Assembly: GCF_024509145.1 (NCBI RefSeq)
Contig: NC_071611.1
Coordinates: 56,375,851 to 56,439,850 of the forward strand
From: Vidua macroura
Lineage: Eukaryota > Chordata > Aves > Passeriformes > Viduidae
Length of the DNA: 64,000 bases
Direction: 5' to 3'
Shown: positions 45,900 through 59,700 of the stretch, one piece after another
Layout of the letters: each line of letters begins with the position of its first letter
Position numbering within the stretch: position 1 is the first letter of the stretch
The notes under the pieces: generated by a model
What the model was told of the DNA's origin: nothing
The model's database searches: none
Seen by the model: the letters and a program-made list of their open reading frames with translations, nothing else
Position numbers and translations under genes: made by a program

Positions 45900-46360
45900 A
45901 ATAAGATGAAAAACACACGGATCCCAATGAGGGCAGTTTAATGAGAAAAAGCAAAGTATGTGCATGGAAACAATGCAAAACAGAAAAGTGTTCTCTATTT
46001 CCATTCAGTTGGTGATGTCCAGCCTGGGAAGTAGGGCTGCAATAGATGTAGCAGTTGCTCTGCAAGACAATCACCTTAATAAGAAACACTTTCCTCTCTC
46101 GTTGTCTCTTCTTGTGTCTTCTTTCTGACCTCAACACCATATGGCATGGAATATCCTTTTGGTGTCCCCCAAGTCTCTTTCCCACACCAAGCCTACCAGC
46201 TTTGGTGGGGTTTCAACAGACAAAATGGATGCCGTGCAGGCACAGCTCAGTAGTTGGCAAATACTGGTGTCTCATTCACAGCATTATTGCTGCAAATACG
46301 AATGACAGTACAATAAAGTTTGCTAAGGGGATAGTTAACTCCATGCCAGCGACTCCATAC
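45900..46360 (-). repeat. ERVL-like LTR fragment
   Basis: It contains 'atatggcatggaatatccttttggt', 'cagcacagctcagtagt'-like and 'gatagttaactccatgccagc' blocks in the same order as the LTR family seen at 42544-42786, but retains the middle that the other copy lost. Both ends are ill-defined. Confidence 0.65.
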
Positions 46361-48510
46361 TATAAACTTTTAAAATTAAGGGCTCCTATGAGTTGACAGT
46401 TTTCCAGATAAAGTTAACAACTTGATCTGCTTGTAGAAAAATGCCTTTTTTTTTTTTTAATTTAGCCTTTATTGCCTTAAACATGTGCATGCTAGTGGTA
46501 TGGTAAATGTTTTTATCACAATATAATTTAAAGCAGCCTTAAGAGCAACATAGCAGCAACTACTGCCAGTTGTTCCCTGATGTCCTTTTAATAGCTAATG
46601 AAATTTCTCACTAACATAAATTTTACAACAGCATTACATATCTTGTTTGCTTTTCCAATTAACTTCATAAACTTATTCTCACACCAGGGAAATTACTAGT
46701 GAACTAGAATGAGGTTTTAGACATCTTTCTTACTTGGTTTTTGTTGAATCGTGGCTACCTGTTCATGCAAAAAGTTGAAGATTTCCAAGTTTTCATCTGT
46801 AATTTTCTGCTTTTCTTTCCACACTGGCAAATCTCAGCCATGTTTTAATGTCATTTTACTATTTTTTAAATGTAATTAATTGTTGTACAATATCAAAGAT
46901 ATATTTTCCTTTGTGTATGTTTGTATGTATATCACTCATTCTTTGCCCATCCTTATTTTAAGCAACATTCAACTCTCAGTTTGTTTAATCAGTAGTCTTC
47001 TTGTGTTGCTATAATTGTCAATATATTGCATATAGTAAATTCATGTTCTTGTTAGGTAGAATATAGAAACTGTTAACATTTTAATAATTATTTCCTATTG
47101 CTCTACAATGTATTTTTCTTTAAGATGAACTTTTTTGTAACAGTAAAGCTCTCTTAAATTGGTAAAGAAATAATAATCAATTTTCTAATCAATCAATTTT
47201 CTAATTAGCAGGATGTTTTAAATGAAGCGCTTGACATTGCTGCCACTCACTTGAAAGCATATATATTTGATATCCTTTGATGCTAAAATTACCAACACAG
47301 TTAAATATAAGTTTCTAACACAGCAACTGGGTTACTACTCTCTCGAATCATTCTATCCAAATGGAGATATCAACAGATATCTCTGATACACAAGATATAA
47401 AATAAATTTTAAATCGCCATTTATACCATATTTATTCTCAATGATAAGAACCCCATATGCCTCTTGTTATCTTATTGAAAGTGCAAACATTAGACAGAGA
47501 CAAGAAAATAAATAGTTCTCATAAAATTCCTTACCACATTAGCTTGGTAGGTTTGCAAAAACCTAAGCATATACACCACTGGAGATTTACACTTGGGTGT
47601 ATGCATTCATACACTACTATGGACACAGCCACACACACACATCTGCATAAAGCATTGATTTAACTCCTTTTATTGTTAGTGTGAAGTTGCTTCCTCCCTT
47701 CACCTCCAAGGAAACCAGTTCTCATGTGGTAATGAATTCCAGTATTCTACCAAATCAAATTTTTATTATGGCTCAAGCTGTGCCATAATTTTTCCCATAT
47801 TTGATGCTTTATATTTTTCTAACAAATATAGTAGTGTTACAATCAGGTGTATTTTTTATTTCCACTATGCCCTTAAATAATTTTTTTTTAATGTCTCATA
47901 CTGTGTATCTTTAATGGTGTTTATTGTAATCAATGCAGACCTTTCAGATACCTTAAGAGAGTTCAATGTTCTCACTGTGTGGAGAAAAGCACACCAGTAT
48001 TTTTGTGAGTGTACTTAGCCAAGATCTTTTTTCTGATCACATAGTGACCTTACTAGTATGATTGAAATTAAGGTATAGACAACAAAATAGTGTTCATATA
48101 GTACATATGGGTTACTATAGCTCATGTGTACTTGTTAACATTACAATTAATTGAAAGGAACAAAAGCTTTGACAATGAAATTATCATTTCCCCAAAGCGT
48201 ATGCTTTGCATATATTTTAATAATGAAAGGAAAACAAAGGCTTCAGGTAGGTTTTGATTAGTCAACTCAGAGACTTGTCAATTCAAAATTGTATCTGAAA
48301 GAGATAGGAACAGTTCTATTCTTAGCGACTTTAAATACAGCAAGTTAGTAGCAGCAGTAGTAATAATTGTAATGTTAATGTTAGAATCAATTCAGAAAAA
48401 CTTTATAACACTGATTGAAAGAGAATGTCATACCTTTTAGTCTTACCATAGTCCATTATGGCAAGGGGAGCACTGAACCAAATTAGGAAGGTCTGTTCTT
48501 TTGTGCCTTT

Positions 48511-48680
48511 TGGAAAAAAAAAAAAAGAAAAAAAAGAAAAAAAAAAAAGAACCCACACATAGACCCCAAATACCCAAGCAAAAAAAGCAGAACAAACCCC
48601 TGACCCCAAAATAAAGCTAACACCCCCCCCAAAAAAGGAAAATAAAAGCAAAACCAAAAACCCAAAAAACCCAAACTCAG
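48511..48680 (+). repeat. A/C-rich strand-asymmetric tract
   Basis: It begins with A runs broken by single G, then continues as irregular aaacccc words with very few T. The minus strand shows a spurious Phe-rich frame. Confidence 0.8.
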
Positions 48681-50282
48681 TCTATTTTATTCCAGAGCAT
48701 GAAATAATTAAAGATTATGAATTTTCTCTATAAGTGCAACAGGTGTTGAAGTAGTGTGAAGCTCTGATTTTCACAGGAAGTTTTATGTCAGAGAGGAGCT
48801 GAGAGAGGTTTCAGATTGGTGCTAGCAGCATTACAACATTTTTAAAAACAGGCTGCTGTTTGGAGGGCGTTGGAGGGCTTAAATGAACAGTTCTGTCACT
48901 TTCTTGGAATAATTTCTTATAATTGCTTCTGTCAAGTAAAAACTTGCTGGTTTTAAATCTAGAGTCTGACAAAATTAGTGGTTAATCAAATGTTTAAGAT
49001 AAATGTTACTTCCATTTACTCCGAATCTAGACTTAACAGATCCTTAATTTTAATATATTGCTTCAAAGTTTCAATTGCTACATTATTTTTCATTTACAAC
49101 AGTATCATTCTTACAACAAAGTCCACCCTAAAATCCTGATTCTCAGTATGATTTGTCTTTCACAATCCAATCACTGCCTAAGTTAAATAAATAAACAATA
49201 AATAAAATAAATAAATAGTAATGTAACTAAGAGGTAAAAACAGGAGAAGGTTTCTTGACAAGATAAATGTGGCACAGAGATGGATAATTTCCCTCAATTT
49301 CAACTGCTGAAATACAACCTAATGCTCAGTTAATGTATTCTAGACAGCACACAGTCCCTGTTAAGGTAAACTAATTTCTCTTAAAATAGAGGCAGTAAGA
49401 CAAACAGAAAATAATATAAAACTATAAATTACATTGGTGACCGTATTCTGTCAAAAACTAATTAAAATAAATGAATATAATAAAATACTACATTTCCTTC
49501 CAAACATAATTTTGGTATTATCGTGAAATTCACTGTGCTTATGTCGATACCTGCAACTGTTTGTTCTGATAAACACAAATTAGCTATAGACATCTTCCTC
49601 TTAATAAGCATGTATGTAATAAGAATTACATACTTCTACAAAAGCATTGCCATCTTTTTTCATTTGTTTCTTCTTTTATAGGTACATGAGATATGAATAA
49701 TAGTTAGATTACCCACTGCTGAAGCAGGCAATATTTCTATGAGAACAGAGAATGTCCTATATTTAATGCATATTAATTTCCTTCCTGCAATATTCCTTAT
49801 TGGTAACTTGAACAGCAAATCTCAGTTTAATTTTCAAGCTGCTGAAGGTTTTCATTTTAGACTTTCCTCTGCACTTCTTCATAAATGCAAATGCCTAAGG
49901 GACCAATGCATATCACCATTTTATATCTAGGGTGGAGGATAGATCCTCCTATTTATTTAGTAGCAGAGCCAAATTGAAAATAAGGGACAATGGTTTTGAG
50001 GCTAATAGTGAATATTGTTTTATTTGAAGCAATACCATAGGTTACCAAGCCATACACTTGATGCTTTCATTGATAGAGAGTTTGACTTAGTCCCACTCTT
50101 AAAAATTACTTTCTGAAAGATTAACCTTTGTCATTGTTTTCAATGAGGCAAAAGACACAAAATCATCAGAAAGTTTATGAGAAACACTTGGTGAATAATT
50201 ACTCTTTATATCTACGCAATGAGTTCTAGGCAGCATAATCTATTGATTCTTATAAATAATTTTCTTTCTAAACATACCTAAA

Positions 50283-50390
50283 TAAACCCCACCAAAAAAA
50301 ACCACAACCAGACAAAAACAACCATCAGCAACAACAAAACCCAAAAAAAGCCCCAAACAAACCCCTAAAAACTAAAACCCCCACAAGACC
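50283..50390 (+). repeat. A/C-rich strand-asymmetric tract
   Basis: Irregular aaacaacaacaaaaccc words, almost without G and T. Composition is like 48511-48680. Confidence 0.8.
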
Positions 50391-50934
50391 AATGGAAACT
50401 TCCCTCTACAAACTCCAGATAAGACCTTTCCATTATTTCCCATGATAAGCAGGATGTAATTTTTTAAGGGTTCTTATTTGAACCTTATCTGTGATGTACA
50501 TTAGCACACTAATGAACCCTCTAGTGATTCAGCCTGTGTTCCTCCTTCACCACATTCTGCTCCTTATCAGACAGTCAGTTGCTATTTATACTGAATAAGG
50601 GGGGGTTTTATGGGAGGATTCAGTTAACAGCTAAAGTGGCTGAAACCTTACAACAAAGCAAATCAAGTAAACCTTATAGTAAAGAAAATAAAGATTTACT
50701 TTAAAACATTTTAATTTGGTAAATCTAGAGTTTTAGGATTAAAGAAGTTAATTCATGAGATAGTTGATTTATTTTTCACAAAGAAGAAATGACAGGTGTT
50801 TCTCGATATTTCATAAGCAGCACACTGATCTTTAAAGTTCATGATTTTGAGATTGTACTTTATATTGATTATAATAAAGGAATAATAGAAGTACATCTGA
50901 CTCATAATGCTGAAAGCTTCAGTGTGTAGTTGTC

Positions 50935-51385
50935 ATAGATAATAGAATTATAAGATCATAAAAATGCTCTTTGATTCTTTTGGAGATCACCTAGCCCAAA
51001 CTCCCACCTGAAGACTAACAGCCAACACAGAGCCATGGTTTTGTCAAGAAAAATATTTATAACTTTAAATCTGCCCTATCCCTGTTAGGAGGTTGACCAT
51101 CAATTTCCATGTGTATTTGGGTGCTAACCAGTCAAGTAATAACTGAGTTAATAATGACCCTTTGAGCCTAGTGTCCAGTTACATTCCAGCCTAACAACAG
51201 TCCATTCATCCAGCCTCTATTTTCCCCAGTGAGAGGGCCATGAAAATGGTGTCAAAAGCCTGACTAAGGTTATGGTATCTACTGTCTTCCTGCCTATGTG
51301 TAAGCACTCACAGAGTGCAACCAGGCTGGTCAAACATGGTCCTTTATAAAGCCTCAGTGACTCTTCATGATTACATTATTGTCTT
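50935..51385 (-). mobile_element. CR1 LINE 3' fragment, old
   Basis: It starts with a decayed reverse-complement tail (atagaattataagatcat) followed by 'gagatcacctagcccaaactcc'. It then has the CR1 blocks 'ctaaccagtcaagtaataactgagtt', 'gtccattcatccagcctc', 'tgaaaatggtgtcaaaagcc' and 'accaggctggtcaaacatgg'. It belongs to a subfamily different from the copy at 18538. Confidence 0.8.
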
Positions 51386-52449
51386 TTGTGTGACTGAAAA
51401 AAATTTACAAAGCAGTGTACACTGTAATCCCCCTGTGGGTAACAGATTGATTACTGCTTTGGTTGCTTGTAAGTAAGTGTATTCAAAGTTATTTTTTTTA
51501 AGAGAAGGCTCAGGACAAGCATTTTTAAAGCTGATTACAGAGGATATTTAATCAGACAGTGTAAAAGGGAAAGGAAGATTATTTGCAGCCAACAAAAAAC
51601 CTAGAATTTCTAGTACACAGAGACTGATCATTCATAAAATATCGTTAAGGATTTTTTCCTATATAAATTAAAAACACTGAAAAATGCCAACTGAGAAAAA
51701 TTGCTTGTGAGCGCCAATACTGATTCCTATGTCAATCTTAATTATTCACCAAGTAACAAGATTTTGGAAATAAATCTCTGACCACCTTACAGCAATTTAT
51801 TCTGAAGCTCTGCTGTACAAAGTGGCTGAGTCATTGCTTTTCAGCACATTACTTCCTTGAGCAGGGAAAAAGTATTGGGACATTCACATGTAAGCCAGAG
51901 GGTATTTATTTATTCTGGTAAAGCACAGCTGGCTCAACTATGGAGGCATGAGAAGCAGTGGTTATGTCCTAGAAAGGGTCATAAACCAACCCCTGAAGCA
52001 CCCCTCAGACTCATTTCTGGGGCCTCTGGCGATTACCAGAGGACTATGCATGCTCCATAGTGTTGCAACAGACAGTGTGAAACTCTTCCCACAGGGGAAG
52101 AGCTTGGCATTCCCACCTGAACAATGAATACCTGAATATGTATTAACCAATTGAAATTTTTTGTTTTGGGGGCTCCCCCACCCCTGACAGATGAGGACTG
52201 AAACCATCACTTTAATCAATGAACATTGAAATTACAATAACTGAGTCTTGTCGCTGAGTTCACAGGTAGCAGTATTTTTCCTCCCCATTATCTACTCTTG
52301 TGTTTTCATTTTCTTCTTTCCTTTAACTTATGTATTTCCTTAAAGGCTATTTTTATACTTTTATATTGCTGGGTTTTTTTGCAGATAATAAAAAAAAGTC
52401 TCAATACCCCCTTTCCATTGCAATCAAATTGTTCTAAAATAAACCTGCC
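51386..52449. other. AT-rich intergenic DNA, no gene seen
   Basis: Nothing recognisable was seen; a slightly GC-richer patch lies at 51860-52190. Confidence 0.55.
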
Positions 52450-52457
52450 ATATACAT

Positions 52458-52505
<48 letters not shown>

Positions 52506-52548
52506 GTATACATATATACATATACACATACACACACACACACACACC
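52450..52548. repeat. ACATAT / CA microsatellite
   Basis: About 13 units of acatat with variants, ending in a cacaca run. Frames across it encode an Ile/His or Tyr/Cys repeat that is not a protein gene. Confidence 0.95.
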
Positions 52549-52611
52549 AATCAGTGTCATTTCACTGTAACTGCTCAAATGCATCTACTAACAAGAACCT
52601 CAGTTATGCCA

Positions 52612-52800
52612 CCTCAGGGGTGGGTTGTAACACCCAGGGAAGTGGTTGAGTCACCATCCCTGGAGGTATTTGAAAGGCATGCAGAGGTGGTATTTGGGGA
52701 CTTAGTTTAGTGGTGGACTTGACAGTGTGAAGTTAGTGGAGTAGATTATTTTATTATTACTGCTTTTCTAACCTAAATGATTCCATGACTCTATGGAAGG
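52612..52800 (+). mobile_element. CR1 LINE 3' fragment
   Basis: It contains 'cagggaagtggttgagtcaccatccctggaggtatttgaaagg', 'tttagtggtggacttgacagtg', 'ctaacctaaatgattccatgactctatgg' in canonical plus-strand order, including the tail. Confidence 0.9.
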
Positions 52801-53014
52801 AGCCCTTAATAATTAACAGATTTCAACATCAGTTGATGTTTTTTAACATTTGTTATGATCAGTGTGGATAGGAAGCTGCCTTGTTTTAATGGTCCTGGTG
52901 GACACAGCCTGCATGTAAGCCCTGTGCTGCTGCAGCAGCAAAGACAAATCTGTCTTGGGGGGCATCTGCAGGATCATTAGTGGCAAAGACATAGACATGG
53001 TCATGCCACTCAGT
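52801..53014. other. Spacer between two CR1 fragments
   Basis: No clear match; the right half may be the diverged 5' side of the next CR1. Confidence 0.4.
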
Positions 53015-53532
53015 GCCAGTCAGGCCAGACCTGGGGCTCTGTGTCAAGTTCTGGTTCCTGCAGTTCAAATGTTGTGGGCTGTCTAGAAAGGATCCAAAAG
53101 AGGGCCATGGAAATGGTAAGTGGACACAGAACCTGTCCTATGTGGAAAAACTGAAGGAGTTATGTCTCCACTACCTGGAGAACATGGGGCTGCAGGGGAT
53201 CTAAACACAGGACTTAAGTGACAACTTCAAAGAGGATGGAGGCTCCCTCTTCACAAGTGCCACTCAGAGGGGACAAGGGGAAATGGGTATAAACTGAAGT
53301 GGGAGAGGTTTCATACTGACAGAAAAAATAATTTTTATTTTAGTGCAAGTGCATTTATTCTCTGCAACCACCTCCTCTGGTACATAGTAAAGTCCCTATT
53401 CCTGAATATTTTCAAGATGCAATTAAAGAGGGTGGTAGATAGCTTCATATAGATTCCCGTTCCACAAAAGCTTGGGCTGGAAGACCTTTGGAGGTCCCTT
53501 CCCACCTGAGATGTTCTGTGATTTATGTACAA
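53015..53532 (+). mobile_element. CR1 LINE 3' fragment
   Basis: It contains 'gtcaagttctggttcctgcagttc', 'aaaggatccaaaagagggccatgg', 'gaggatggaggctccctcttcac', 'aaatgggtataaactgaa' and 'ggaggtcccttcccacctgag' with the ttctgtgattta end. This is a second subfamily type in the same orientation as the copy at 52612, and it includes a longer 5' extension. Confidence 0.85.
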
Positions 53533-56500
53533 GTATCAGAAAATACTTAGACTTCCAGACATGAATTCAGTGCCATAATGCCTTTATATTTTTTTTTAAT
53601 TCAAAAGCAGTTAAATCCATATGCTCCACAAGCAAAACTATTAGGTAGTTATTCTATGCTTATAAAGCAATTAGTATAGTGAGAATTAATCCCACAATGT
53701 GTTAAGCAACACAAGTAACAAGACTGTTGAAAGAAAAAAAAAAAAGTAATTTCTAACCTTGTAAATATTCTTCTTTAAATAAATGGTTTTATATTCTGTA
53801 AGTCATCTCTCATAAATCCTTTACTGTCTGATGATGTATGCAAATAAAGGCAAACAAGTCTATCAAAATTTTCCATGGTTGTCATTTTAAAATATATTAA
53901 TTAAAAGAGAATTATAAGCAGTCTAAATGAAAATGTCTCCATTGTTTTGAGGAACTAAAAAATGAGTTCAAGACTTGACTGGACTCCAACATTCTAATAA
54001 TCAGGCCTGCTTCAGTGTTGTGTTTAATTTTAAGCACAACAGTGAACAGCTAGAGCTTGATATGTATATAGCAAGTTTCCCTTTTCCCTGTGAACAAATT
54101 ATAAAATTGGGTATAAGGTCAGGGCAAAGGGATCAATTCTGAGGAGAGAGCAGAGTTGCAAGGAACACATCACCATCTGTATTATTTTTCTTTTTGTGTG
54201 TGTGTGTGTTTGTGTAATTCTGGTCTTCAGCTTTTGATTAGATGAGGGAAATATTTGGTAAGGAGAAGATCCATTATAAATTAACTAGTCCAGTCTCTTT
54301 GAAGTCAAGAATTGTATCTAAAATCTTGACTTGATTCCACCTTTATGTGTCACCTACTAAAACTCATTAAAAACTGTTGAGTGCTCATGTCTAAAAATAA
54401 AAATGTTATTTATCTTCATTATCTCTGTCACCTTTAAGGAAAAATAATTGAAAGCATGTAAAAAGATAGTGAATTGCTCCACAAACCATTCATTATATGC
54501 TTATGTAGCATATCTTGTCACATGACCTATTTTGTGAGCCATGCCTTGTCCCTTAACAGCTAGAGCTGTCGTTGGAGAAAGAAGGAACTCAAAAACTGAT
54601 TAGAGACTTATCATTTGCTTTAATAAAAATATAATAACATTTACATGAAGTTTCAGTATTCTTACTAATAGCATGCCCAGTGTTTAACCCTTATGTGTTT
54701 TCTGCTGCTGCACTGCTGATCTTATTCTTACTCTCCCATCATGTGAGTCCATGGAGAGTTTAAAGCTATCAGTGATAATTTTCTGTGAATTTGACATATT
54801 TTTATTTTTGTTCAATTATCACTTTCAGTTTTTTTCTCATTTTATCTACACATTTATAGGCTCCCATTTTGTCTCTCAAGTTTCTATGACTATTTTTATT
54901 CATATCATACTAACACACTTACCTTGTTTCTGTTTGATAATTGCAGGAAACAGGAAAGAATTTCCCTGCTCCCAGAAAAATCTTATCAACTTCATGAAAG
55001 GGTAAAAGGATTTTCCTATACAGTGACAATAGTAGAAATGTATAATTTTCCTTCCTTTTCATTTACTGATAGGATATATGCAGATGTATAATATGGAGAA
55101 CTCATTCCTGATGTTAAAAATACTGTGTTTCTCAGAGTGGTAATGATGTGGGTGTTTATAAGGATAATGATTTATGGGAAGCATACAACTTCTAAAGTAG
55201 AGTTGGGCAAAATTCTTAAGTATCTTCTACATGAAGCTGCTTCACAGCTATTATAAAGAAACTTTAAAAAGATTGCAGAGAAAAATTGCTAAACTGTACT
55301 ACTCTAGTTAGAAATAAATTTTTGAGGGTTGCAATAATGGGTAGTTCCACTGAATAATAATAATAGCTGTTGCTTTCCACAGATATTTTTGGTTTTTTTA
55401 TGAGAAGAAAAAGACAAAAAATAGCCATCTCAAATGAACTCTGGCTCACTCTTATGACTTTATTAACATCGCTGCTATAAAATGTTATTTTATCTACCAA
55501 TATATATATATTATATATAACCATATTTGTACCACAAATAAAATTCTTTTAGTTGCTTAAACAAATAGGTTATTCACAGTGATTAATTTTAGAATTAGTT
55601 TTAGATATTTATGAAGAAATATATACTGACCTAGAAAATTTATTCCAGGCAAATTTTATAGCAGTTTCACTACTGCTTATGCAGTGGTTGTGGAATCCAG
55701 GATAACCATATGTCCTTTTTTTCTATGCTTGTGCTTTTACAAGATTTACGTTCAGACAAAGGTAGCTCAATAACTCTTCCTTATTATTATTTTTCATTGA
55801 TAAACATTTACAAAAAAAAAAAAAAAAAAGATTATTCAGCAGGTGTAATGCATCAGATGAAATTCAACATATCCTGTAAGAAAGTTTCAGTCAACTTAAT
55901 TGGGTTTTGGATTGTTTTGTTTCCTTGTCTTTGCAATGCAGGCACCACATCTGCCTAACATCAAAAGAACACTTATGATTAATATTGTCCACTACTAATT
56001 ATTCTTTGATTGGTGTGGCACAGAACAAAACTAGAGGGTGAAACTGGTATTTGTTTCACATAAAACTAGTGAGCTCTAACTTCCTGCTGTATTTAAGCAA
56101 ATAACCCACCCCACTCTACAGCCAAATTGTTAACTCTACAAAGCATTATGCTACTGGAAAACAAGCAAGAAGGCAAATAAAAAAATAAATAAAGGAAGAC
56201 AATATTGTTCTTAATTGAGATCAAAAGTCATGTTACTAAGGGTTCTTTGTAGAAAACTAATGGAATAAAAATTGGCAAACAGTATTGTACCAATACTGCT
56301 CTGCATCAGCCAAGGCAGCTATTATCCCTTCCATTAGCCATTTCTATATTTGCCAAGGCAGATTTGTTTTTTGACTTTTTTCTTAACAGCAAAAGGTTCT
56401 CACAATTGGTGCAAGTTGACCAAAGATGTCAGAGAACATAGGGTATCTACATTTTCACACAAATTCATGAGCTTTTAAACTGCAAAATTTCTCTTCATAA

Positions 56501-56722
56501 GTTCATTTTTCCGTAATATAAACTCAAAGCAGAATAAGGTGAAGGAAATATAATATTCCAGCCGACAAGTATATATACTGTTTGTTAGTGCAAATCTCAT
56601 GAGGCAGCATATTATATATGGGTCATGCAAATAAAGTTAGTTTCACTATAATTTTTGTATTTGATTCCCAAATATATATTGATGTATGACTGTCTCATAC
56701 TTTCATTTGGTACATCTCTGAA

Positions 56723-56768
<46 letters not shown>

Positions 56769-59700
56769 CTTCTCTCTGAAAAGAAAGATCTATGTCAGTG
56801 TAAATTTGCAGTCATAGATTTAACATTTCAGTGTGGTCTCATGCATGCCTGAAGCGAATTAAAATCAAATTATGTCACTTCTGCTTTTTAGATATCTCCT
56901 CTCAAAAAGCTGTAGGCATGCTGTTTCTATAACATCAGTGCTTAACACCCATGTGGGAAAGTTTTTTGTTTACCTATCATCACTGCAGTTGCACAGCCTA
57001 CAACCAGGTCCTTACTAAGATCCTTACTAATCTTGAACACTCAGTACAGTTGATAACCAAAGGCCTGCAAACTAACCCAAAGTTTGCACTCTTCCTCTCT
57101 GTGAACTCCCTAGGGATGTTAAGAGTCCAAACTGTTGATCAGCACAGAAAAGGAAGAAAATGCAAATAAAACAAAATCAAATCAGATCTATATTTAAAAA
57201 AATGTTGAAGTGTTGCATTCATTTGTTGTTGATAAATATGCAGATTCACACTTGCTCTTTATCTTGGGCAGAAGAAATAGGAAGACATTGCTTTTGAAGG
57301 CTTTTTGTTCAGCCTTGTCAATGAAATATAGGAAGAGCTTGCTTGAGTATTTTCTTGGCAGACATTTCATCAGTGATTTTTTTTTATTAGGTCCAGCTGC
57401 ACATTTCTTACCAAGAAAAGAAGGGAAGAAAGCATCTTATATGGTTGTAGGAAGATGTTTTGGATGCTTAGATACAGGTGATATTCAACATACTGTATGC
57501 TTTGAAACAATAAATATTAAGTCCTCTTACTCTGTGCTCTTCTCGTGCAATAACTTTTAGAGCAGATCTTGCACTTTAAATAATAAAGTTTATGTGCATA
57601 AATACTTATTTTTTTTGAAATGTGCCTCTAAGGAACCACTGACCTTTTTGACGTTGCTTTGGAAGTGTAAAAAACTAAAGTCAGCCTCAGGGCTTCTCTG
57701 AATAAACAGCTTTTATTCAGCCTCTGGGATAGTGGAAGGGAATAGATGTTTTACTGAAATGTGAAGAGCATTGGCCCACTTTGCTGTACTTCAGTTTGTA
57801 GACACCAATTTAGCTGAGCCAATTGACGTTGTGAGTCTTGATCTGCCCTTGGCTCACTTAGTGTGTTTTCCCACTAAGTGTCTCACGATGGGCACATGGG
57901 AGCTGTTTCCTCCCAGAGGATAAACATGGCCAGGCTGATCACTGCACAGACTTCACAAAGGCTCTCCACTTACCCAGTAGCTGAGATGTCTGCATAGTCC
58001 TGTGGCCCACCTGTATAATCCGTGCCTTTTTGCCTTCTCTGCTCATACCTTTCCACACCTGTAGGCACTGAATTACAACTGCACCTTTATCCAGCCAGGT
58101 ACCTCAGCCCCAGCAAAGTCAAATAGTAATAAGAGGAAAATTAATGTGGTTTTTCTGTTGTACTTATTTACTTATGTTTTCTCTTTAATTTCATTGCTGT
58201 GACCACTGGTAGTACACAATACAAATTGCACACAATGAAGTTATTTTCACTTTCTTTAATTTTTACTCACATTGACATTGGAGTTTTTATGTCTGTTATA
58301 AAGCTAACAAAGCCGTTCTGAATTTTACTATCTCTAGTCTGCTGAGTGAACTATGATGTGCCAATTTTTGTTTTGCAATGTAAGTACTACTGTGGAGAGC
58401 TGAACATTTTACACTTAGTTAGTAAGTTGCACTTAGTAGTTTAGTTTACAAACTTTCATTATTATTATTATAATGTATAATCCAAACTCACACGGAAACA
58501 AGGGAGATTTCTTCTGCCCATTCCACAGTCTGAGAAATGAGATGTTTTTCCTTACCAAAAAAGATGAACATCCAGACAACAGTAGACTATATTTCAGGAG
58601 ATTAAGCAAAGATTCTGAATTAATGTGTTAAATCTACTGAAATTATATTCTCTTTCCTTATATAAAAAGCTAAATCACAATAAATAGACTGGAATACACT
58701 AGATTTTCTCTTGGGAATCTCTTCATCTTAACTGACCCTGAAAATACAAGCAGTTACTCTCCTTCCTATTGCCATAAAACAGAACGTGCAAAAATACACA
58801 CAGCCGTGTTATATTTTCTGTCGAGTCTTTGCCAATTCATTTATATAAGGTTCTGTCTTGTAGTTTCTTGGCTTAGTCTTCTTGAGAGGGCAAGAAGACT
58901 AAAGGGCAGAAAAAAGGAGAGTTTAGTAAATTTAATTTATGTCCCATACTGATGACCAACATATAAAATTCTCCAATTATTTGAGTTATTTTTGGATGAG
59001 AGAATTTCACATCCGAAGTACTTTTGCCCTTTCACAGTTAAGGGATGGCTATGAGTATTAAACATTTTTGTGTAACTTCTTAAGTTTCATCAGACCTTAC
59101 CATATAGTGTAATGCTTTTGTAGATATGCTGCATAGATTTTTTTTTTTAGTCACACAATTCACTTTCATTATTTCAGTGAAAATTAGGCCCAACTGAAGA
59201 TTTGAGCCTCAGGGCCTTAATGTTTCCTCTCCCTGATTTTTATTTTTATTTATTTTGAGGACTTACACCTAAAATTATATGCAGTTCTTTCATACAAAGT
59301 CATATCGTGTCCATCAGGCTGTGAATTTAATATAACCTCAGCTATTCACAGATAATCAGATAATGAAACAGGCAAAGTGAAGTTATACCTTTGCAAGGAG
59401 AGCAGACCAAATGTGTGAAGGAGTCTTCATATGCCATACCCAAGACATGCATGTGCATATATGAGAAAGAGAAGGGAAACAGGCCAAAAGAGCAGAGTTG
59501 GGCTATTCTTTCCCTTCACAATCTAAGTCATTATAACCAGGTAATTAAGTGACTCAGTTTTCACTCTGTATTTGGTAGAACTGGAAGAGGATTTAATGTT
59601 ATTTTTTTTTTCTCCACTCTTTACCTTTTTTAAATTACAATCTTGGAATAAATGCTTGTGAGATGATTTGCATGCTGAGTAAATAGTATAGATAAATATC

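Larger units (their letters stand above)
46386..50934. other. AT-rich intergenic DNA, no gene seen
   Basis: Only simple tracts were recognised: A/C-rich blocks at 48511-48680 and 50283-50390, and aaat repeats near 49182-49216. Confidence 0.6.

Noticed and set aside
52450..52548. Tandem array considered as CRISPR-like
   Set aside because: It is a six-base microsatellite without spacers, in a vertebrate genome.
52298..52584. Ile/His and Tyr/Cys repeat frames on both strands
   Set aside because: They are translations of the ACATAT microsatellite.
57210..57560. 116-codon frame
   Set aside because: No motif or homologous pattern recognised; nothing around it suggests a gene.
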